From: Bacteroidia bacterium
GTDB taxonomy: Bacteria; Bacteroidota; Bacteroidia; AKYH767-A; OLB10
Assembly: GCA_016788185.1 (NCBI GenBank)
Contig: JAEUTF010000202.1
Span: 1 to 42,655, forward strand
Length of the DNA stretch: 42,655 nucleotides
Direction of reading: 5' to 3'
Within the stretch, counting starts at the first letter, position 1. Each line of letters begins with the position of its first letter. The notes beneath the pieces are model-generated. The model had not been told where the DNA came from. It made no database searches and saw only the letters and a list, made by a program, of their open reading frames with translations. Position numbers and translations under genes: made by a program. Positions 32,650 to 42,058 of the stretch are shown one piece after another.

Positions 32650-35223
32650 ATGGCAGAAGGCGAAAAAATCGTCAGAATCAACATTGAAGATGAGATGAAA
32701 ACGGCCTACATTGATTATTCAATGTCGGTGATTGTTTCCAGGGCTTTACCCGATGTTCGCGACGGACTTAAACCGGTGCACCGCCGGGTTTTATTCGGCA
32801 TGCAGGATCTGGGAGTTTTTTCCAACCGTCCGTATAAGAAATCAGCGAGAATCGTCGGGGAAGTGTTGGGTAAATACCATCCGCACGGCGACAGCTCGGT
32901 GTACGATACCATGGTGCGCATGGCGCAACCCTGGAGCCTTCGGTACATGCTGGTGGACGGGCAGGGAAACTTCGGATCGGTTGACGGTGATAGCCCTGCA
33001 GCCATGCGTTATACGGAAGCGCGGTTGCGGAAGCTGGCCGAAGAGATGCTGGCGGATATCGACAAGGACACGGTGGATTTCAGGCTGAATTTTGATGATA
33101 CCCTGGAAGAGCCCACAGTGTTGCCGGCGAAAATTCCCAACCTGCTGGTGAACGGCGCTGCCGGTATTGCAGTGGGTATGGCCACCAACATGGCCCCGCA
33201 CAACCTGACGGAAGTGCTGAACGCGATCATCGCCTATATCGACAACAGAGAGATTACCGTGGAGGAACTTTCCCGGTTTGTAAAGGCACCTGATTTTCCG
33301 ACCGGCGGCATCATTTACGGCTATTCGGGGGTGAAGGATGCCTATGAAACCGGCAGGGGACGGGTAGTGATACGTGCCAAAACCCTCATCGAAACGATGG
33401 ACAATGGCCGGGAAAGAATTATCGTTACCGAGATTCCGTATCAGGTCAACAAGGCGGAAATGATCAAAAAAACCGCCGACCTGATCAATGAAAAGAAAAT
33501 AGAGGGGATCAGTGACATCCGTGATGAGTCGGACCGGGAGGGGATGCGTATCGTATACGAAATTAAACGGGATGCCATGGCCTCGGTGGTGCTCAACCAC
33601 CTGTACAAGCATACCGATCTGCAAAATTCATTCAGCATAAACAACATCGCCCTCGTTGGAGGCCGTCCGATGATGCTGAACCTGAAAGATCTGATTCTGC
33701 ATTATGTCGATCACCGGCATGAAGTTTTGTTGCGTAAAACGCGCTATGAGCTGGCAGAGGCCGAGAAAAGAGCCCACATCCTGGAAGGCTTGCTGATCGC
33801 ACTGGATCACCTGGACGAAGTCATTGCCCTGATCCGCAAATCGCAGACGCCTGACGAAGCGAAAACAGGATTGATGGATAGTTTTCAGTTGAGCGAGATC
33901 CAGTCCAAAGCCATCCTCGAAATGCGTCTGCAGCGCCTTACCGGCCTGGAGCGCGACAAGATTCGTGATGAGTATGCCGAGATCATGAAAATGATTGATT
34001 TTTATAAGCAGGTACTTTCCGACGAGGCCCTTCGGATGAAGATTTTGAAGGATGAAATGACGGAGATGCGTGAAAAGTACGGGGATGAGCGCAGAACGGA
34101 AATTGTTTACATGGCCGATGATATCTCCATGGAAGACATGATTGCGGATGAGGCGGTAGTGATCACCATTTCACACATGGGATACATCAAGCGGACCGCA
34201 TTGAATGAATACCGGAGCCAGGGCAGGGGAGGGCGCGGTTCAGCCGGTGCCGCGACCCGCGATGAGGATTTTGTGGAACATCTCTTTATCGCCACCAACC
34301 ACAATTACCTGCTGCTCTTTACCGAAAAAGGCAAGTGTTTCTGGTTAAGAATATTCGAAATACCGGAGGGAACGAAAAATTCAAAAGGAAGGGCGCTCCA
34401 AAACCTGATCAGTATTACACCGGACGACAAGGTGAAGGCCTTTGTCAATGTAATGAATCTGGATGACGAAGATTACCTGAACAATAACCACATCATTCTG
34501 TGTACACGCCAGGGAACCATTAAAAAAACCTTGCTGGAAGCGTATTCCCGTCCACGCCAAACCGGAATCAACGCCATCAGCATCAACGATGGAGATGAAC
34601 TGATTGAAGCGCGACTGACCAACGGCACCAATGAAATACTGCTGGCCATCAAGTCGGGCAGAGCCATCCGGTTCAATGAATCCACCGTCAGGCCGATGGG
34701 CCGGAATGCGGCGGGGGTGCGCGGCGTCAGTCTTGAAGATAAGAACGATGAAGTGATCGGGATGGTGTGTATCCAGGACCAGGCGAAGGAAACCATCCTT
34801 GTGGTCTCTGAAAAAGGATACGGAAAACGCTCGGAGTTGGAAGATTACCGGGTCACGAACCGCGGCGGTAAAGGGGTAAAGACTTTACAGGTGACTGACA
34901 AAACCGGCCAGCTGGTTGGCATAAAATCTGTAATAGACGGCGACGACCTCATGATCATCACCAAGAAAGGAACCACCATCCGGATTCCGGTCGATGAGTT
35001 GAGGGTAATGGGACGGGCTACACAGGGCGTGAAGCTCATCCGACTCGACGACGAGGATGAAATCGCTTCTGTGGCCAAAGTGGAAGAACATCTGTTAAAA
35101 GCCGAAGAGATAGAAACGGAGATCAACACCGCAGAGGAAGGAGGTTCCGATGGAAATTCAGGAACCGAGTTGCCAGGTGAGGAAAACGAAAACCCAGGAG
35201 AGTCGAGTCCGGAAATTCTGTAA
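32650..35223 (+). CDS. gyrA: DNA gyrase subunit A
   Basis: Breakage-reunion subunit of gyrase. Catalytic Y121 (AMRYTEARL). The quinolone-resistance region reads [11 protein letters not shown], with S82 and D86 unmutated relative to E. coli S83 and D87. The C-terminal beta-pinwheel starts around residue 500 with a GyrA-box-like QGRGGRG. The last ~35 residues are acidic ([10 protein letters not shown] ... [10 protein letters not shown]). 857 residues. A TPR protein gene follows after 23 bp and is probably co-transcribed. Confidence 0.97.
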   Translation: MAEGEKIVRINIEDEMKTAYIDYSMSVIVSRALPDVRDGLKPVHRRVLFGMQDLGVFSNRPYKKSARIVGEVLGKYHPHGDSSVYDTMVRMAQPWSLRYMLVDGQGNFGSVDGDSPAAMRYTEARLRKLAEEMLADIDKDTVDFRLNFDDTLEEPTVLPAKIPNLLVNGAAGIAVGMATNMAPHNLTEVLNAIIAYIDNREITVEELSRFVKAPDFPTGGIIYGYSGVKDAYETGRGRVVIRAKTLIETMDNGRERIIVTEIPYQVNKAEMIKKTADLINEKKIEGISDIRDESDREGMRIVYEIKRDAMASVVLNHLYKHTDLQNSFSINNIALVGGRPMMLNLKDLILHYVDHRHEVLLRKTRYELAEAEKRAHILEGLLIALDHLDEVIALIRKSQTPDEAKTGLMDSFQLSEIQSKAILEMRLQRLTGLERDKIRDEYAEIMKMIDFYKQVLSDEALRMKILKDEMTEMREKYGDERRTEIVYMADDISMEDMIADEAVVITISHMGYIKRTALNEYRSQGRGGRGSAGAATRDEDFVEHLFIATNHNYLLLFTEKGKCFWLRIFEIPEGTKNSKGRALQNLISITPDDKVKAFVNVMNLDDEDYLNNNHIILCTRQGTIKKTLLEAYSRPRQTGINAISINDGDELIEARLTNGTNEILLAIKSGRAIRFNESTVRPMGRNAAGVRGVSLEDKNDEVIGMVCIQDQAKETILVVSEKGYGKRSELEDYRVTNRGGKGVKTLQVTDKTGQLVGIKSVIDGDDLMIITKKGTTIRIPVDELRVMGRATQGVKLIRLDDEDEIASVAKVEEHLLKAEEIETEINTAEEGGSDGNSGTELPGEENENPGESSPEIL

Positions 35224-35246
35224 TCATCAACCATAAAATATTAAAC

Positions 35247-36398
35247 ATGAAACGTTTATTGGCTTTATTTGCACTTTTAGTGTTAATAAATTTAAGTGCA
35301 GGCGCCCAGAAAGCTGCGGTGCAAACAGCGTACAATTACCTTCGTTACGATGACCTGGACAAGGCGAAAGAAGCCATTGATGGTGCAGTGGTCCATGAGT
35401 CTACCATGGGAATGGCTAAGGCCTGGTATTATCGCGGAAGTGTTTATCATGCCATTTACGAAAGCGCCAAAGAGAAATTTGCACCCTTGAAGCCGGGATC
35501 TTTAAATGAAACCAGGGTTTCATACGAAAAAGCGCTGGAACTTGATACCAAGAACGAGTTCCGGGATGACATCCTGAAGCGCCTTGAAATTGTTGCTTCT
35601 CAATCACTTAACAACGGAGTGGACAATTATAAGGAAGGCAGGTATGCGGAAGCTCTTAAATCCTTCCAGGCATCGGCCGATCTCAACAAGAAGTACTTCA
35701 AACGGGTCGATACCCTTGCTTTGTACAATGCCGGACTGGCTGCCGATAAAGCGGGTGATGCGACTACTGCACTCAACAATTTCAAACTGCTCACCGAAGC
35801 TAATTATGGAGGTTCAAGGCTATATAGCCTGATGGCCAACATGTACCTGGATCAAAAGGATACGGCCAATGCTTTGCTGGTTATCAACCAGGGCCGGCAG
35901 AAATATCCGGAGGACGGAGTGCTGATTACCCAGGGATTGAATATTTACCTGTCATCGGGCAAAGACAAGGAAGCGTATGCACAGAATGAAGAGGCTTTAA
36001 AAACCGATCCGAACAATGCAGTTTTGTATTACATCAAAGGTAACCTGGCCGATAAACTGAATAAAAAGGAAGAGGCCGTTGCCGCCTATAAAAAGTCGAT
36101 AGAACTCAAGCCGGATTACTTCGATGCGGTATACAATCTGGGCGCCATGTTTTTCAACGAAGGCGCTGAAATGGCCAATAAAGCCAACAGCATTCCGCCA
36201 AGTAAGGTAGCCGAATACGATGCCGCCAAGAAGAAGTTTGAAGCCAAATTCAAAGAAGCTTTGCCATACCTCGAAAAGGCATATCAGATCAATCCGAAGG
36301 ATGTAGGGACTATGCAATCACTGAAGCAATTGTATACCCGTTTGGGTGATCTTGCCAAAGCGGGTGAGATGAAGAAGGCGCTCGAATCGAACAAGTGA
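35247..36398 (+). CDS. Secreted TPR-repeat protein
   Basis: 383 residues. Signal peptide (cleaved after SAGA). Multiple tetratricopeptide repeats, e.g. NGVDNYKEGRYAEALKSFQASADLN, YNAGLAADKAGDATTALNNFKLL, IKGNLADKLNKKEEAVAAYKKSIELKPDY and LPYLEKAYQINPKD. Probably a periplasmic or envelope scaffold; the partner is unknown. It follows gyrA on the same strand and ends at a terminator. Confidence 0.85.
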   Translation: MKRLLALFALLVLINLSAGAQKAAVQTAYNYLRYDDLDKAKEAIDGAVVHESTMGMAKAWYYRGSVYHAIYESAKEKFAPLKPGSLNETRVSYEKALELDTKNEFRDDILKRLEIVASQSLNNGVDNYKEGRYAEALKSFQASADLNKKYFKRVDTLALYNAGLAADKAGDATTALNNFKLLTEANYGGSRLYSLMANMYLDQKDTANALLVINQGRQKYPEDGVLITQGLNIYLSSGKDKEAYAQNEEALKTDPNNAVLYYIKGNLADKLNKKEEAVAAYKKSIELKPDYFDAVYNLGAMFFNEGAEMANKANSIPPSKVAEYDAAKKKFEAKFKEALPYLEKAYQINPKDVGTMQSLKQLYTRLGDLAKAGEMKKALESNK

Positions 36399-36404
36399 TT
36401 ATGA

Positions 36405-36440
36405 AGAAAAGAGGCGTAACTGCCTCTTTTCTAGTCTTTT
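36405..36440 (+). terminator. Intrinsic terminator after the TPR gene
   Basis: Stem AAAAGAGGC (36407-36415), loop GTAACT, GCCTCTTTT (36422-36430), followed by a T-containing stretch (CTAGTCTTTT). Confidence 0.8.
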
Positions 36441-36678
36441 ATAACTTAACATAATGTTAATTATAGAACAAACCAACGGGTTTTCGGGTAGCTGGTTTTG
36501 TATTGTTTGCCCGGTTTTGTTAAGATGGATTAAGCCTGCTGTATCGTGGCCTTCATAGCGATTCAACCAGAATCAAGCACTCTTTCTGCAGATGCGAAAT
36601 CTTCCATTTCTCAAGCCGATCTCGACTTCAGCAGTTCAACTGCATACGTTTTCATGTAGTAGCCGATGCATCTGTGAT

Positions 36679-37110
36679 TCAGTCAGCGGCTTTCGCCGGC
36701 TCATACTTCCCCATCGCTTCAGCGGCCACCAGATTGACCGGATCATGGCTTTTACGGGTTCCTTTCAAGGCTCTTGGAATGACCCTTACCAGTTCATCAT
36801 CTCCGATTTCAATTCCATAGTCATAACAGAACCTGTTCACGAGGCTGTTTTGAAGCCTTTCTTCGGTAAAGTACTGCCAGTCGTATCCATTGAAGCTTAA
36901 CTCTTCCCGGGTAAGTTCTGTCGTTTTGGCTTTGCTCAATTCAGCGAGGATATGCCTGTTTTTCCGCAGTTTGTGGTTCACATAGCGGATCATGGCATTT
37001 CGATAGCCGTTGTACTTGTTGTGATACGCGTTCCTGCACATGTCTGTACAGAACTTTTTGTCGGTTCTCCCGCTGATGGGGTCCCCGCAGTCAAGGCACT
37101 TTTTTCTCAT
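36679..37110 (-). CDS. Zinc-ribbon protein, unknown function
   Basis: 143 residues. An N-terminal C4 zinc ribbon: CLDCG (C5, C8) and FCTDMC (two Cys about 15-20 residues later). The rest is helical and basic (KYNGYRNAMIRYVNHKLRKNRHIL), compatible with nucleic-acid binding. Resembles Bacteroidota proteins annotated as DUF2116-type zinc ribbons, but I do not assign a function. It stands alone; the 280 bp to its right-hand convergent neighbour hold a perfect 15-bp palindrome (36446-36460). Confidence 0.75.
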   Translation of the reverse strand: MRKKCLDCGDPISGRTDKKFCTDMCRNAYHNKYNGYRNAMIRYVNHKLRKNRHILAELSKAKTTELTREELSFNGYDWQYFTEERLQNSLVNRFCYDYGIEIGDDELVRVIPRALKGTRKSHDPVNLVAAEAMGKYEPAKAAD

Positions 37111-37541
37111 GGTTTGCTTATTTAAAATGGTGAATGCTTAGCAAGAGCTTGGTTCCAGGGTTTTTGAAAAATTGCCCGTGGAGCGATAAGAACGTGGCAC
37201 TAAATTACATCCAATTCAGGCCCGGATAAAATTCCATACTTCGTCTTTTCAACCGTTTCGTTTTAAGAACATTCACTTTCAGTTGTTTAGAATTCAATTA
37301 TTTAACGTTAATAAACGTTAGCAAACGGCTAATTCCATCATCCCGTGCCGAACTCCCCTTAAAAATGAGTTACAAGGATTGCTGTGGCCAACAGATGATC
37401 GCTTCCTGAAATCGTTTGTAAATGAGTGTATCCGACTATAAATATTTATTCACCGGATAATGCCCGTAGCGCCCTGCATCTTTGCCTCGTCGACCATGAA
37501 GCGCTGCGCTTAGTATTCAGTTAAACCACAAATCTTTAAAA
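37111..37541. other. Intergenic region upstream of ssb
   Basis: 431 bp with no convincing gene. It contains the palindrome TTAACGTTAA (37302-37311) with a second AACGTTA nearby, and a -7-like CATCTTTG (37477-37484) that could serve ssb. Otherwise I see nothing in it. Confidence 0.35.
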
Positions 37542-37898
37542 ATGAACTCACTGAAAAACAAGGTGAACCTGATCGGAAACCTGGGATTCAATCCCGAAGT
37601 CAAAATGATTGACGGTGGTAAAAAACTCGCCAAAGTAACCATCGCCACCAATGAAACCTACCGCAATGCAAAGGGCGAACGCGTCACCGATACGCAATGG
37701 CACAATCTGGTGGCCTTCGGTAAGACCGCGGAGGTACTTGAACGCTATACCAAGGTGGGTAGCAAAATTGCCGTGGAAGGCAAACTGGTGAGCCGTAGCT
37801 ACACCGATAAAAACGGTCAGAAAAAATACATGACCGAGGTCCAGGTGAATGAGGTGCTTATCCTCAGCAACTGGAACGATGATCAGGCCGAAAGCTGA
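37542..37898 (+). CDS. ssb: Single-stranded DNA-binding protein, short form
   Basis: 118 residues, essentially one OB fold: NKVNLIGNLGFNPEVK, KVTIATNETYRNAKGERV, TQWHNLVAFGKTAEVLERY, GSKIAVEGKLVSRSYTDKNG. It lacks the glycine/proline-rich linker and the acidic DDDIPF-type tip that recruits partner proteins; it ends NWNDDQAES. This short form is known in Bacteroidota, where a second, longer SSB may exist elsewhere. Confidence 0.93.
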   Translation: MNSLKNKVNLIGNLGFNPEVKMIDGGKKLAKVTIATNETYRNAKGERVTDTQWHNLVAFGKTAEVLERYTKVGSKIAVEGKLVSRSYTDKNGQKKYMTEVQVNEVLILSNWNDDQAES

Positions 37899-37917
37899 AA
37901 AGGATCATCGTCAACTG

Positions 37918-37953
37918 ACCGTCGCTTCTTCAATGTGGAGCGGCGGTTTTTTT
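37918..37953 (+). terminator. Intrinsic terminator after ssb
   Basis: ACCGTCGCT (37918-37926) pairs with AGCGGCGGT (37939-37947) with one G-U pair, followed by seven T. Confidence 0.8.
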
Positions 37954-38031
37954 ATTGTTTGTTTCCGGGATGGATTCAAACCAATTCTTTGCTCTTTACA
38001 AAAAATGACATTGAAAAACAGTTCAAATTAA

Positions 38032-39156
38032 TTATTTAGGTAAATCTTTTAAGTACTTGATAATTATATTGCTGGATTTTTCTGATGCACCTTCGCCGCC
38101 CAGTTTTTGTTTTAATTCCGTGAACGCCTCCAGCATTTTTTTCCGGTAATCTGTGTCAAACAATTTCAGCAGTTCCTGTCTCAGGTTCGCGGCTTTAAGA
38201 TCGGCTTGAATAAGTTCCTTCACAATTTCACGGTCCATGACCAGGTTGACCAGGGAGATGTATTTTACCTTGACCAATTGCCTCGCGATCCAGTAAGAAA
38301 CTACATTTCCCTTGTAACACACTACCTCCGGTACGCCGAACAGGGCCGTTTCAAGAGTGGCTGTGCCGCTGGTGACCAGGGCCGCGGAGGCCTGGCTGAG
38401 AATAGCATAGGTTTGTCCCTGAATCAGGCTGATGTCTTTCCGGTTCCCTAACAAACCCTGGTAGAATGCAGGGTCCTGCGAGGGTGCCATGGCAAGGACA
38501 TAATGAAATTGATGCAAATCCTCTGTCGCCTGCAACATGAGCGGAAGCATGGTTTCAATCTCCTGTTTACGACTCCCTGGAAGCAAAGCCACCATGTTTT
38601 TGTCCTCAGGAATGCCATGCGCCTTTTTCCAGTCGGGTCCTGCCCATTGCCTGTGACCGATTGCATCCAGCAGTGGGTGACCAACAAAATCCACTTCCAT
38701 GCCCCATTTTTGATAAAAGTCCTTTTCAAAAGGCAGGATCACCAACATCTTGTCTACATCTCTCTTGATCTTGTGAATTCTCGATTCTTTCCAGGCCCAG
38801 ATTTGCGGGGAAATATAGTAGATGGTCCGGATGTGTTCTTTCTTTGCAAACTCCGCTATCCGTAAATTAAATCCGGGATAATCAATCAGGATAAGGACAT
38901 CCGGTTTCCATTGCAGGATATCTTCTTTGCAATAATTCAGGTTTCTGAAGATCGTTCTCAGGTTGGCAATCACTTCCAGGAAACCCATAAATGCCAGATC
39001 CCGGTAGTGCATCACAATCTCAGCACCCTGTTCCTGCATCAGGTCTCCTCCCCAGCAACGGCATTCCGCCTCCTGGTCATTCAGCTTTAGATATCGGATG
39101 AGGTTGCTGCCGTGCAGATCCCCCGAAGCTTCTCCGGCAATGATGTAGTATTTCAT
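38032..39156 (-). CDS. lpxB: Lipid-A-disaccharide synthase
   Basis: Glycosyltransferase (GT19) forming the lipid A disaccharide at the inner membrane. N-terminal IIAGEASGDLHGSNL, GFLEV, IDYPGFNLR, SPQIWAWKESRI, VGHPLLDAI, LLPGSRKQEI and the C-terminal TSGTATLETALFGVPEVVCYK are all present. 374 residues. Its start overlaps the upstream small membrane-protein stop (ATGA, 39153-39156), so it belongs to the surE operon. Confidence 0.96.
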   Translation of the reverse strand: MKYYIIAGEASGDLHGSNLIRYLKLNDQEAECRCWGGDLMQEQGAEIVMHYRDLAFMGFLEVIANLRTIFRNLNYCKEDILQWKPDVLILIDYPGFNLRIAEFAKKEHIRTIYYISPQIWAWKESRIHKIKRDVDKMLVILPFEKDFYQKWGMEVDFVGHPLLDAIGHRQWAGPDWKKAHGIPEDKNMVALLPGSRKQEIETMLPLMLQATEDLHQFHYVLAMAPSQDPAFYQGLLGNRKDISLIQGQTYAILSQASAALVTSGTATLETALFGVPEVVCYKGNVVSYWIARQLVKVKYISLVNLVMDREIVKELIQADLKAANLRQELLKLFDTDYRKKMLEAFTELKQKLGGEGASEKSSNIIIKYLKDLPK

Positions 39157-39449
39157 CGCAGCACCTTAAAATAAACCACCACAAAAGCATACAGAAAAGT
39201 GGCTCCGATTACTCCGCGAGCAGCTTTGTCCATTTCTTTGGTATAAAAGAGGAAAAAAGCGGCAAGATTGAAGATGACACCGAGGCTGAGTACCGATACC
39301 GCCAGGTTCGCTCGTATGACATGGGTTAAAAAGGCATCCAATTCCATGTATCCGAAAAAGGAAAGGAAATACAAGTAAAATCCCACCAATGGAAGAAGGA
39401 TTCCCGGGATGAATCCTGTTAAGAAATGATCGCTCAGTATTTTTTTCAT
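39153..39449 (-). CDS. Small membrane protein B of the surE-lpxB operon
   Basis: About 98 residues from MKKILSDHFLTGF, with three predicted TM segments: GILLPLVGFYLYFL, ANLAVSVLSLGVIFNLAAFFLFY and GATFLYAFVVVYF. A longer frame to 39506 overlaps the preceding gene and begins with an atypical Cys-rich stretch, so the inner Met is preferred. The N-terminal DHFLTGF is shared with the preceding protein, suggesting paralogy. It overlaps lpxB by 4 nt. Function unknown; envelope or lipid A-related by context only. Confidence 0.75.
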   Translation of the reverse strand: MKKILSDHFLTGFIPGILLPLVGFYLYFLSFFGYMELDAFLTHVIRANLAVSVLSLGVIFNLAAFFLFYTKEMDKAARGVIGATFLYAFVVVYFKVLR

Positions 39450-39456
39450 TGGTATG

Positions 39457-39759
39457 TTACAGGGTAATGAAGTGGTATTTCCGGTTGTACAAATAGAGCA
39501 TTGCACTAAGGAAAATCGAAAGGAATAACCCTTTGCCTGTTTCTGTTTCTCTCCTGCTTACAAAATGCCAGCGCATCAATACCAGGATCAGCGAGAGTAT
39601 AATCAGTTGAATGGATTCAGCCTGAATAAACAGCGGTCGATCCCAATGCCTGAGCACGAACTGATCGGCTTTCTTCAGGAGGACATACAGCAAGGTCATC
39701 GCGAGTAAGCCCTCTGCAAATCCGGTCAGCAGGTGATCCTTCAGGTTCGTTTTAATCAT
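39457..39759 (-). CDS. Small membrane protein A of the surE-lpxB operon
   Basis: 100 residues, starting MIKTNLKDHLLTGF. Three predicted TM segments: LLAMTLLYVLL, LIILSLILVLMRW and LFLSIFLSAMLYLY. It shares the DHxLTGF N-terminal motif and topology with the next gene. It overlaps the surE stop by 8 nt (39752-39759) and is 7 bp from protein B, so the four genes form one transcription unit. Function unknown. Confidence 0.75.
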   Translation of the reverse strand: MIKTNLKDHLLTGFAEGLLAMTLLYVLLKKADQFVLRHWDRPLFIQAESIQLIILSLILVLMRWHFVSRRETETGKGLFLSIFLSAMLYLYNRKYHFITL

Positions 39760-40558
39760 GCCATTTAACAGTGTTCAAATGCGGTATGGCATGGTGTGCG
39801 GTGAAATCGAATTGTACCGGCACCACCGAAACATAGCCTTTGCTCAAGGCCCATTCATCGGTATCGATGCCGGAATCAAAATTGATGAACTTTCCGGTAA
39901 GCCAAAAGTAATCGCGTCCGTTGGGGTCCTTTCGGTGGTCGAATTCCTCTTTCCATTTGGCATTGGCTTGCCGGCAAATGCGAATTCCTTTGATCTTTGA
40001 AAGCGGCAGGTCCGGGATGTTCACATTCAGTAAGGTTCCTTCGGGCAGGCCGATGTGCAACACATTGCGTACGATGGTCTCGATCATCTTTCTGGACGGA
40101 GCAAAATCGGCCTGCATGCTGTAGTTCAGCAGACTGAATCCAATACTGGGGATGCCTTCAATGGCCCCTTCCATGGCCGCCGACATGGTTCCAGAGTAAA
40201 TGACATTGATGGAGGAATTGGAGCCGTGGTTGATGCCGGAAACGCATAAATCCGGTTTGCGGTGCAAGATCTGATTAACCGCCAGTTTTACGCAGTCAAC
40301 CGGAGTACCGGAGCATTGCCAGGAATCTACCTGTTCAAACACCTCTACCTTGTCGAGGCGGAGCGGCCGGTTGATGGTGATGGCATGTCCCATGGCCGAT
40401 TGAGGACTATCCGGTGCCACGACAATCACATCGCCGAATTGCTTCATGGTTTCCACCAGATTTCGAATACCCGGAGCGGTGATGCCGTCATCATTGGTAA
40501 CGAGAATTACGGGGCGTTTCGCTTTGGCCTTTTTAACTGTACTTTTTTTTGTCGCCAT
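39752..40558 (-). CDS. surE: 5'/3'-nucleotidase SurE
   Basis: Metal-dependent nucleoside monophosphatase. Conserved LVTNDDGITAPGIRNL near the N-terminus (DD metal ligands), APDSPQSAMGHAIT, SGTPVDCVKLA, and SGINHGSNSSINVIYSGTMSAAMEG. The first ~15 residues are a lysine-rich extension. 268 residues. First gene of the surE-membrane pair-lpxB operon. Confidence 0.95.
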   Translation of the reverse strand: MATKKSTVKKAKAKRPVILVTNDDGITAPGIRNLVETMKQFGDVIVVAPDSPQSAMGHAITINRPLRLDKVEVFEQVDSWQCSGTPVDCVKLAVNQILHRKPDLCVSGINHGSNSSINVIYSGTMSAAMEGAIEGIPSIGFSLLNYSMQADFAPSRKMIETIVRNVLHIGLPEGTLLNVNIPDLPLSKIKGIRICRQANAKWKEEFDHRKDPNGRDYFWLTGKFINFDSGIDTDEWALSKGYVSVVPVQFDFTAHHAIPHLNTVKWHD

Positions 40559-40643
40559 ATGCTTTTTCAGAGAGCGAAGGTACTACTTGATTCAGAATAT
40601 CGCCTCTTTTCGTATCGGTAATAACGTCTCTGTTGTCCGGTCT

Positions 40644-40680
40644 AAAAAAGAAAAGCCGCTCCTTTTCAGAGACGGCCTTT
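40644..40680 (-). terminator. Intrinsic terminator after hsp20
   Basis: Read on the minus strand: GCCG(T)CTC pairs with GAGCGGC around loop TGAAAAG with a one-base bulge, followed by TTTTCTTTTTT. Confidence 0.65.
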
Positions 40681-40702
40681 CGATAGGAATGTTCGGTTTG
40701 AA

Positions 40703-41140
40703 TCAGGCGATGCTGATTTCACGTGTTTTGGCTTTTTCTTCGGCTTTTTTAGGAAGTGTCACCAGCATTACACCGTTTTCATAGTTCGCCCCGATATGGT
40801 TTTGGTCCACGTTTTCGGGCAGATTGAAACGACGTGTAAAGGACGAGAACGAAAACTCCCTGCGGGTGAATTTTTCATTTTTCTCGGTGCTTTCCAGTTT
40901 CTGTTCAGCTGAAATCACCAGGGTGTTGTCTTCAATCGCCAGTTTGAAATCCTCTTTTTTAAGACCCGGAACAGCCAGTTGCAATTTGTAAAGCTGTTCG
41001 GTTTCGCTGATGTTAACCGCCGGCGCATTCCACCTGCGAAACTCGTTTCCGGCAAAATCATTGAAGAAGTCGTTGAATAAATCAACGGAATTCAGAATTG
41101 AACGGGCGGGGCTTTCTTTTTGCCATTTGATGAGTGTCAT
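40703..41140 (-). CDS. Hsp20/alpha-crystallin family small heat-shock protein
   Basis: 145 residues. ATP-independent holdase. The alpha-crystallin domain spans ~40-135 with PAVNISETEQLYKLQLAVPGLKKEDFKLAIED, REFSFSSFTRRFNLPENVD and ANYENGVMLVTLPKK (the A-x-x-x-n-GvL motif). The last residues KTREISIA carry the I-x-I tail for oligomer contacts. No vegetative -7 element is visible in front; a long inverted repeat sits 69-119 nt upstream. Confidence 0.93.
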   Translation of the reverse strand: MTLIKWQKESPARSILNSVDLFNDFFNDFAGNEFRRWNAPAVNISETEQLYKLQLAVPGLKKEDFKLAIEDNTLVISAEQKLESTEKNEKFTRREFSFSSFTRRFNLPENVDQNHIGANYENGVMLVTLPKKAEEKAKTREISIA

Positions 41141-41208
41141 AGTTTTAATTTTTTTTGGTTCTCCCCTTTCCGAACAAGCCTTGTACCAATCCCCTCATCG
41201 CTAAATTT

Positions 41209-41259
41209 TTGCGCCATATTGTCATAAAACCACAAGTCAACGGTGACACATTGGCGCAA
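41209..41259 (-). promoter_or_regulatory. Inverted repeat upstream of hsp20
   Basis: 16-nt arms at 41209-41224 and 41244-41259 match at 13 of 16 positions (outer 8 bp TTGCGCCA/TGGCGCAA perfect, inner TGTCA/TGACA perfect), with a 19-nt spacer. Candidate heat-shock operator or RNA structure. It is not CIRCE. Confidence 0.5.
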
Positions 41260-41292
41260 GCCTGGCGTAAAATATTTATATAAAGCTGTAAA

Positions 41293-41943
41293 TCAGCGAG
41301 CTTTATCTCCCAACATGGGAACAAAACGAAACTTGTCGAGTTGGATGATTTCAGTTTCACCATTGGGCTTTTTCAAAATGGTGGTCATGGTTTGTTCGGA
41401 AAGCGGTCCAATCGGAATGACCATGATCCCTCCCACTTTCAATTGATCAATCAGTTTAAGCGGAATCTCTGTAGCGCCGCAGGTAACCAGGATTTTATCG
41501 AAAGGTGCAAAGGCCGGTAATCCCTTAAAGCCATCGCCAAAAAATGTTTTTATGCTGTGATAATTGAGACTGTCGAGGAGTTTACGGGTGTTTTCATGAA
41601 GTGGTTTATGCCTTTCGATGGAAAACACTTTTGCTCCGGTTTCCGCTAAAACGGCTGACTGATACCCGCTTCCCGTACCGATTTCCAGTATTTTATCACC
41701 TTTCCGGGGATCCAGCAATTGGGATTGATAAGCAACCGTGTAAGGCTGGGAGATGGTTTGGCCGCAGGAGATGGGGAATGCTTTATCCTGGTAGGCAAAT
41801 TCAAGAAAGGCATTGTCCATAAAAAAATGCCGCGGAATCTTCCCAATAGCATCCAATACGGCCTCATTTTGAATGCCTTTATCCCGCAATTGCTGCACCA
41901 GTTGACGACGTAAGCCCTGGTGTCTGAAAGAATCCTGTAACAT
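41293..41943 (-). CDS. pcm: Protein-L-isoaspartate O-methyltransferase
   Basis: Repairs damaged aspartyl residues by SAM-dependent methylation. The start MLQDSFRHQGLRRQLV matches the family; the frame extends to 42003, but a perfect -7 element (TATTTTTG, 41950-41957) lies between the two. SAM-binding motif LEIGTGSGYQSAVLAE, the upstream signature GQTISQPYTVA, and the C-terminal VIPIGP. About 216 residues. Confidence 0.93.
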   Translation of the reverse strand: MLQDSFRHQGLRRQLVQQLRDKGIQNEAVLDAIGKIPRHFFMDNAFLEFAYQDKAFPISCGQTISQPYTVAYQSQLLDPRKGDKILEIGTGSGYQSAVLAETGAKVFSIERHKPLHENTRKLLDSLNYHSIKTFFGDGFKGLPAFAPFDKILVTCGATEIPLKLIDQLKVGGIMVIPIGPLSEQTMTTILKKPNGETEIIQLDKFRFVPMLGDKAR

Positions 41944-42035
41944 CAGGTGCAAAAATAGATTCGCGGGAGGCTTATTATTACGCGGGTACAATAAATTCCT
42001 CATCGTTTTTCAACAGGTAGCAAGCTAAAAACGAA

Positions 42036-42043
42036 TAATTTTG
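42036..42043 (+). promoter_or_regulatory. -7 element of the Gfo/Idh/MocA gene
   Basis: TAATTTTG (42036-42043), perfect TAnnTTTG, 15 bp before the ATG at 42059. No clear -33. Confidence 0.4.
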
Positions 42044-42058
42044 CACAAAATTTCCAGT

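Noticed and set aside
36592-36900. 102-codon plus-strand frame over the zinc-ribbon gene
   Set aside because: It is antisense to a better-supported gene with an intact C4 zinc ribbon.
37340-37360. Short stretch resembling 5S rRNA (CCGTGCCGAACTCC)
   Set aside because: No surrounding 5S sequence or structure; the match is limited to about a dozen bases.
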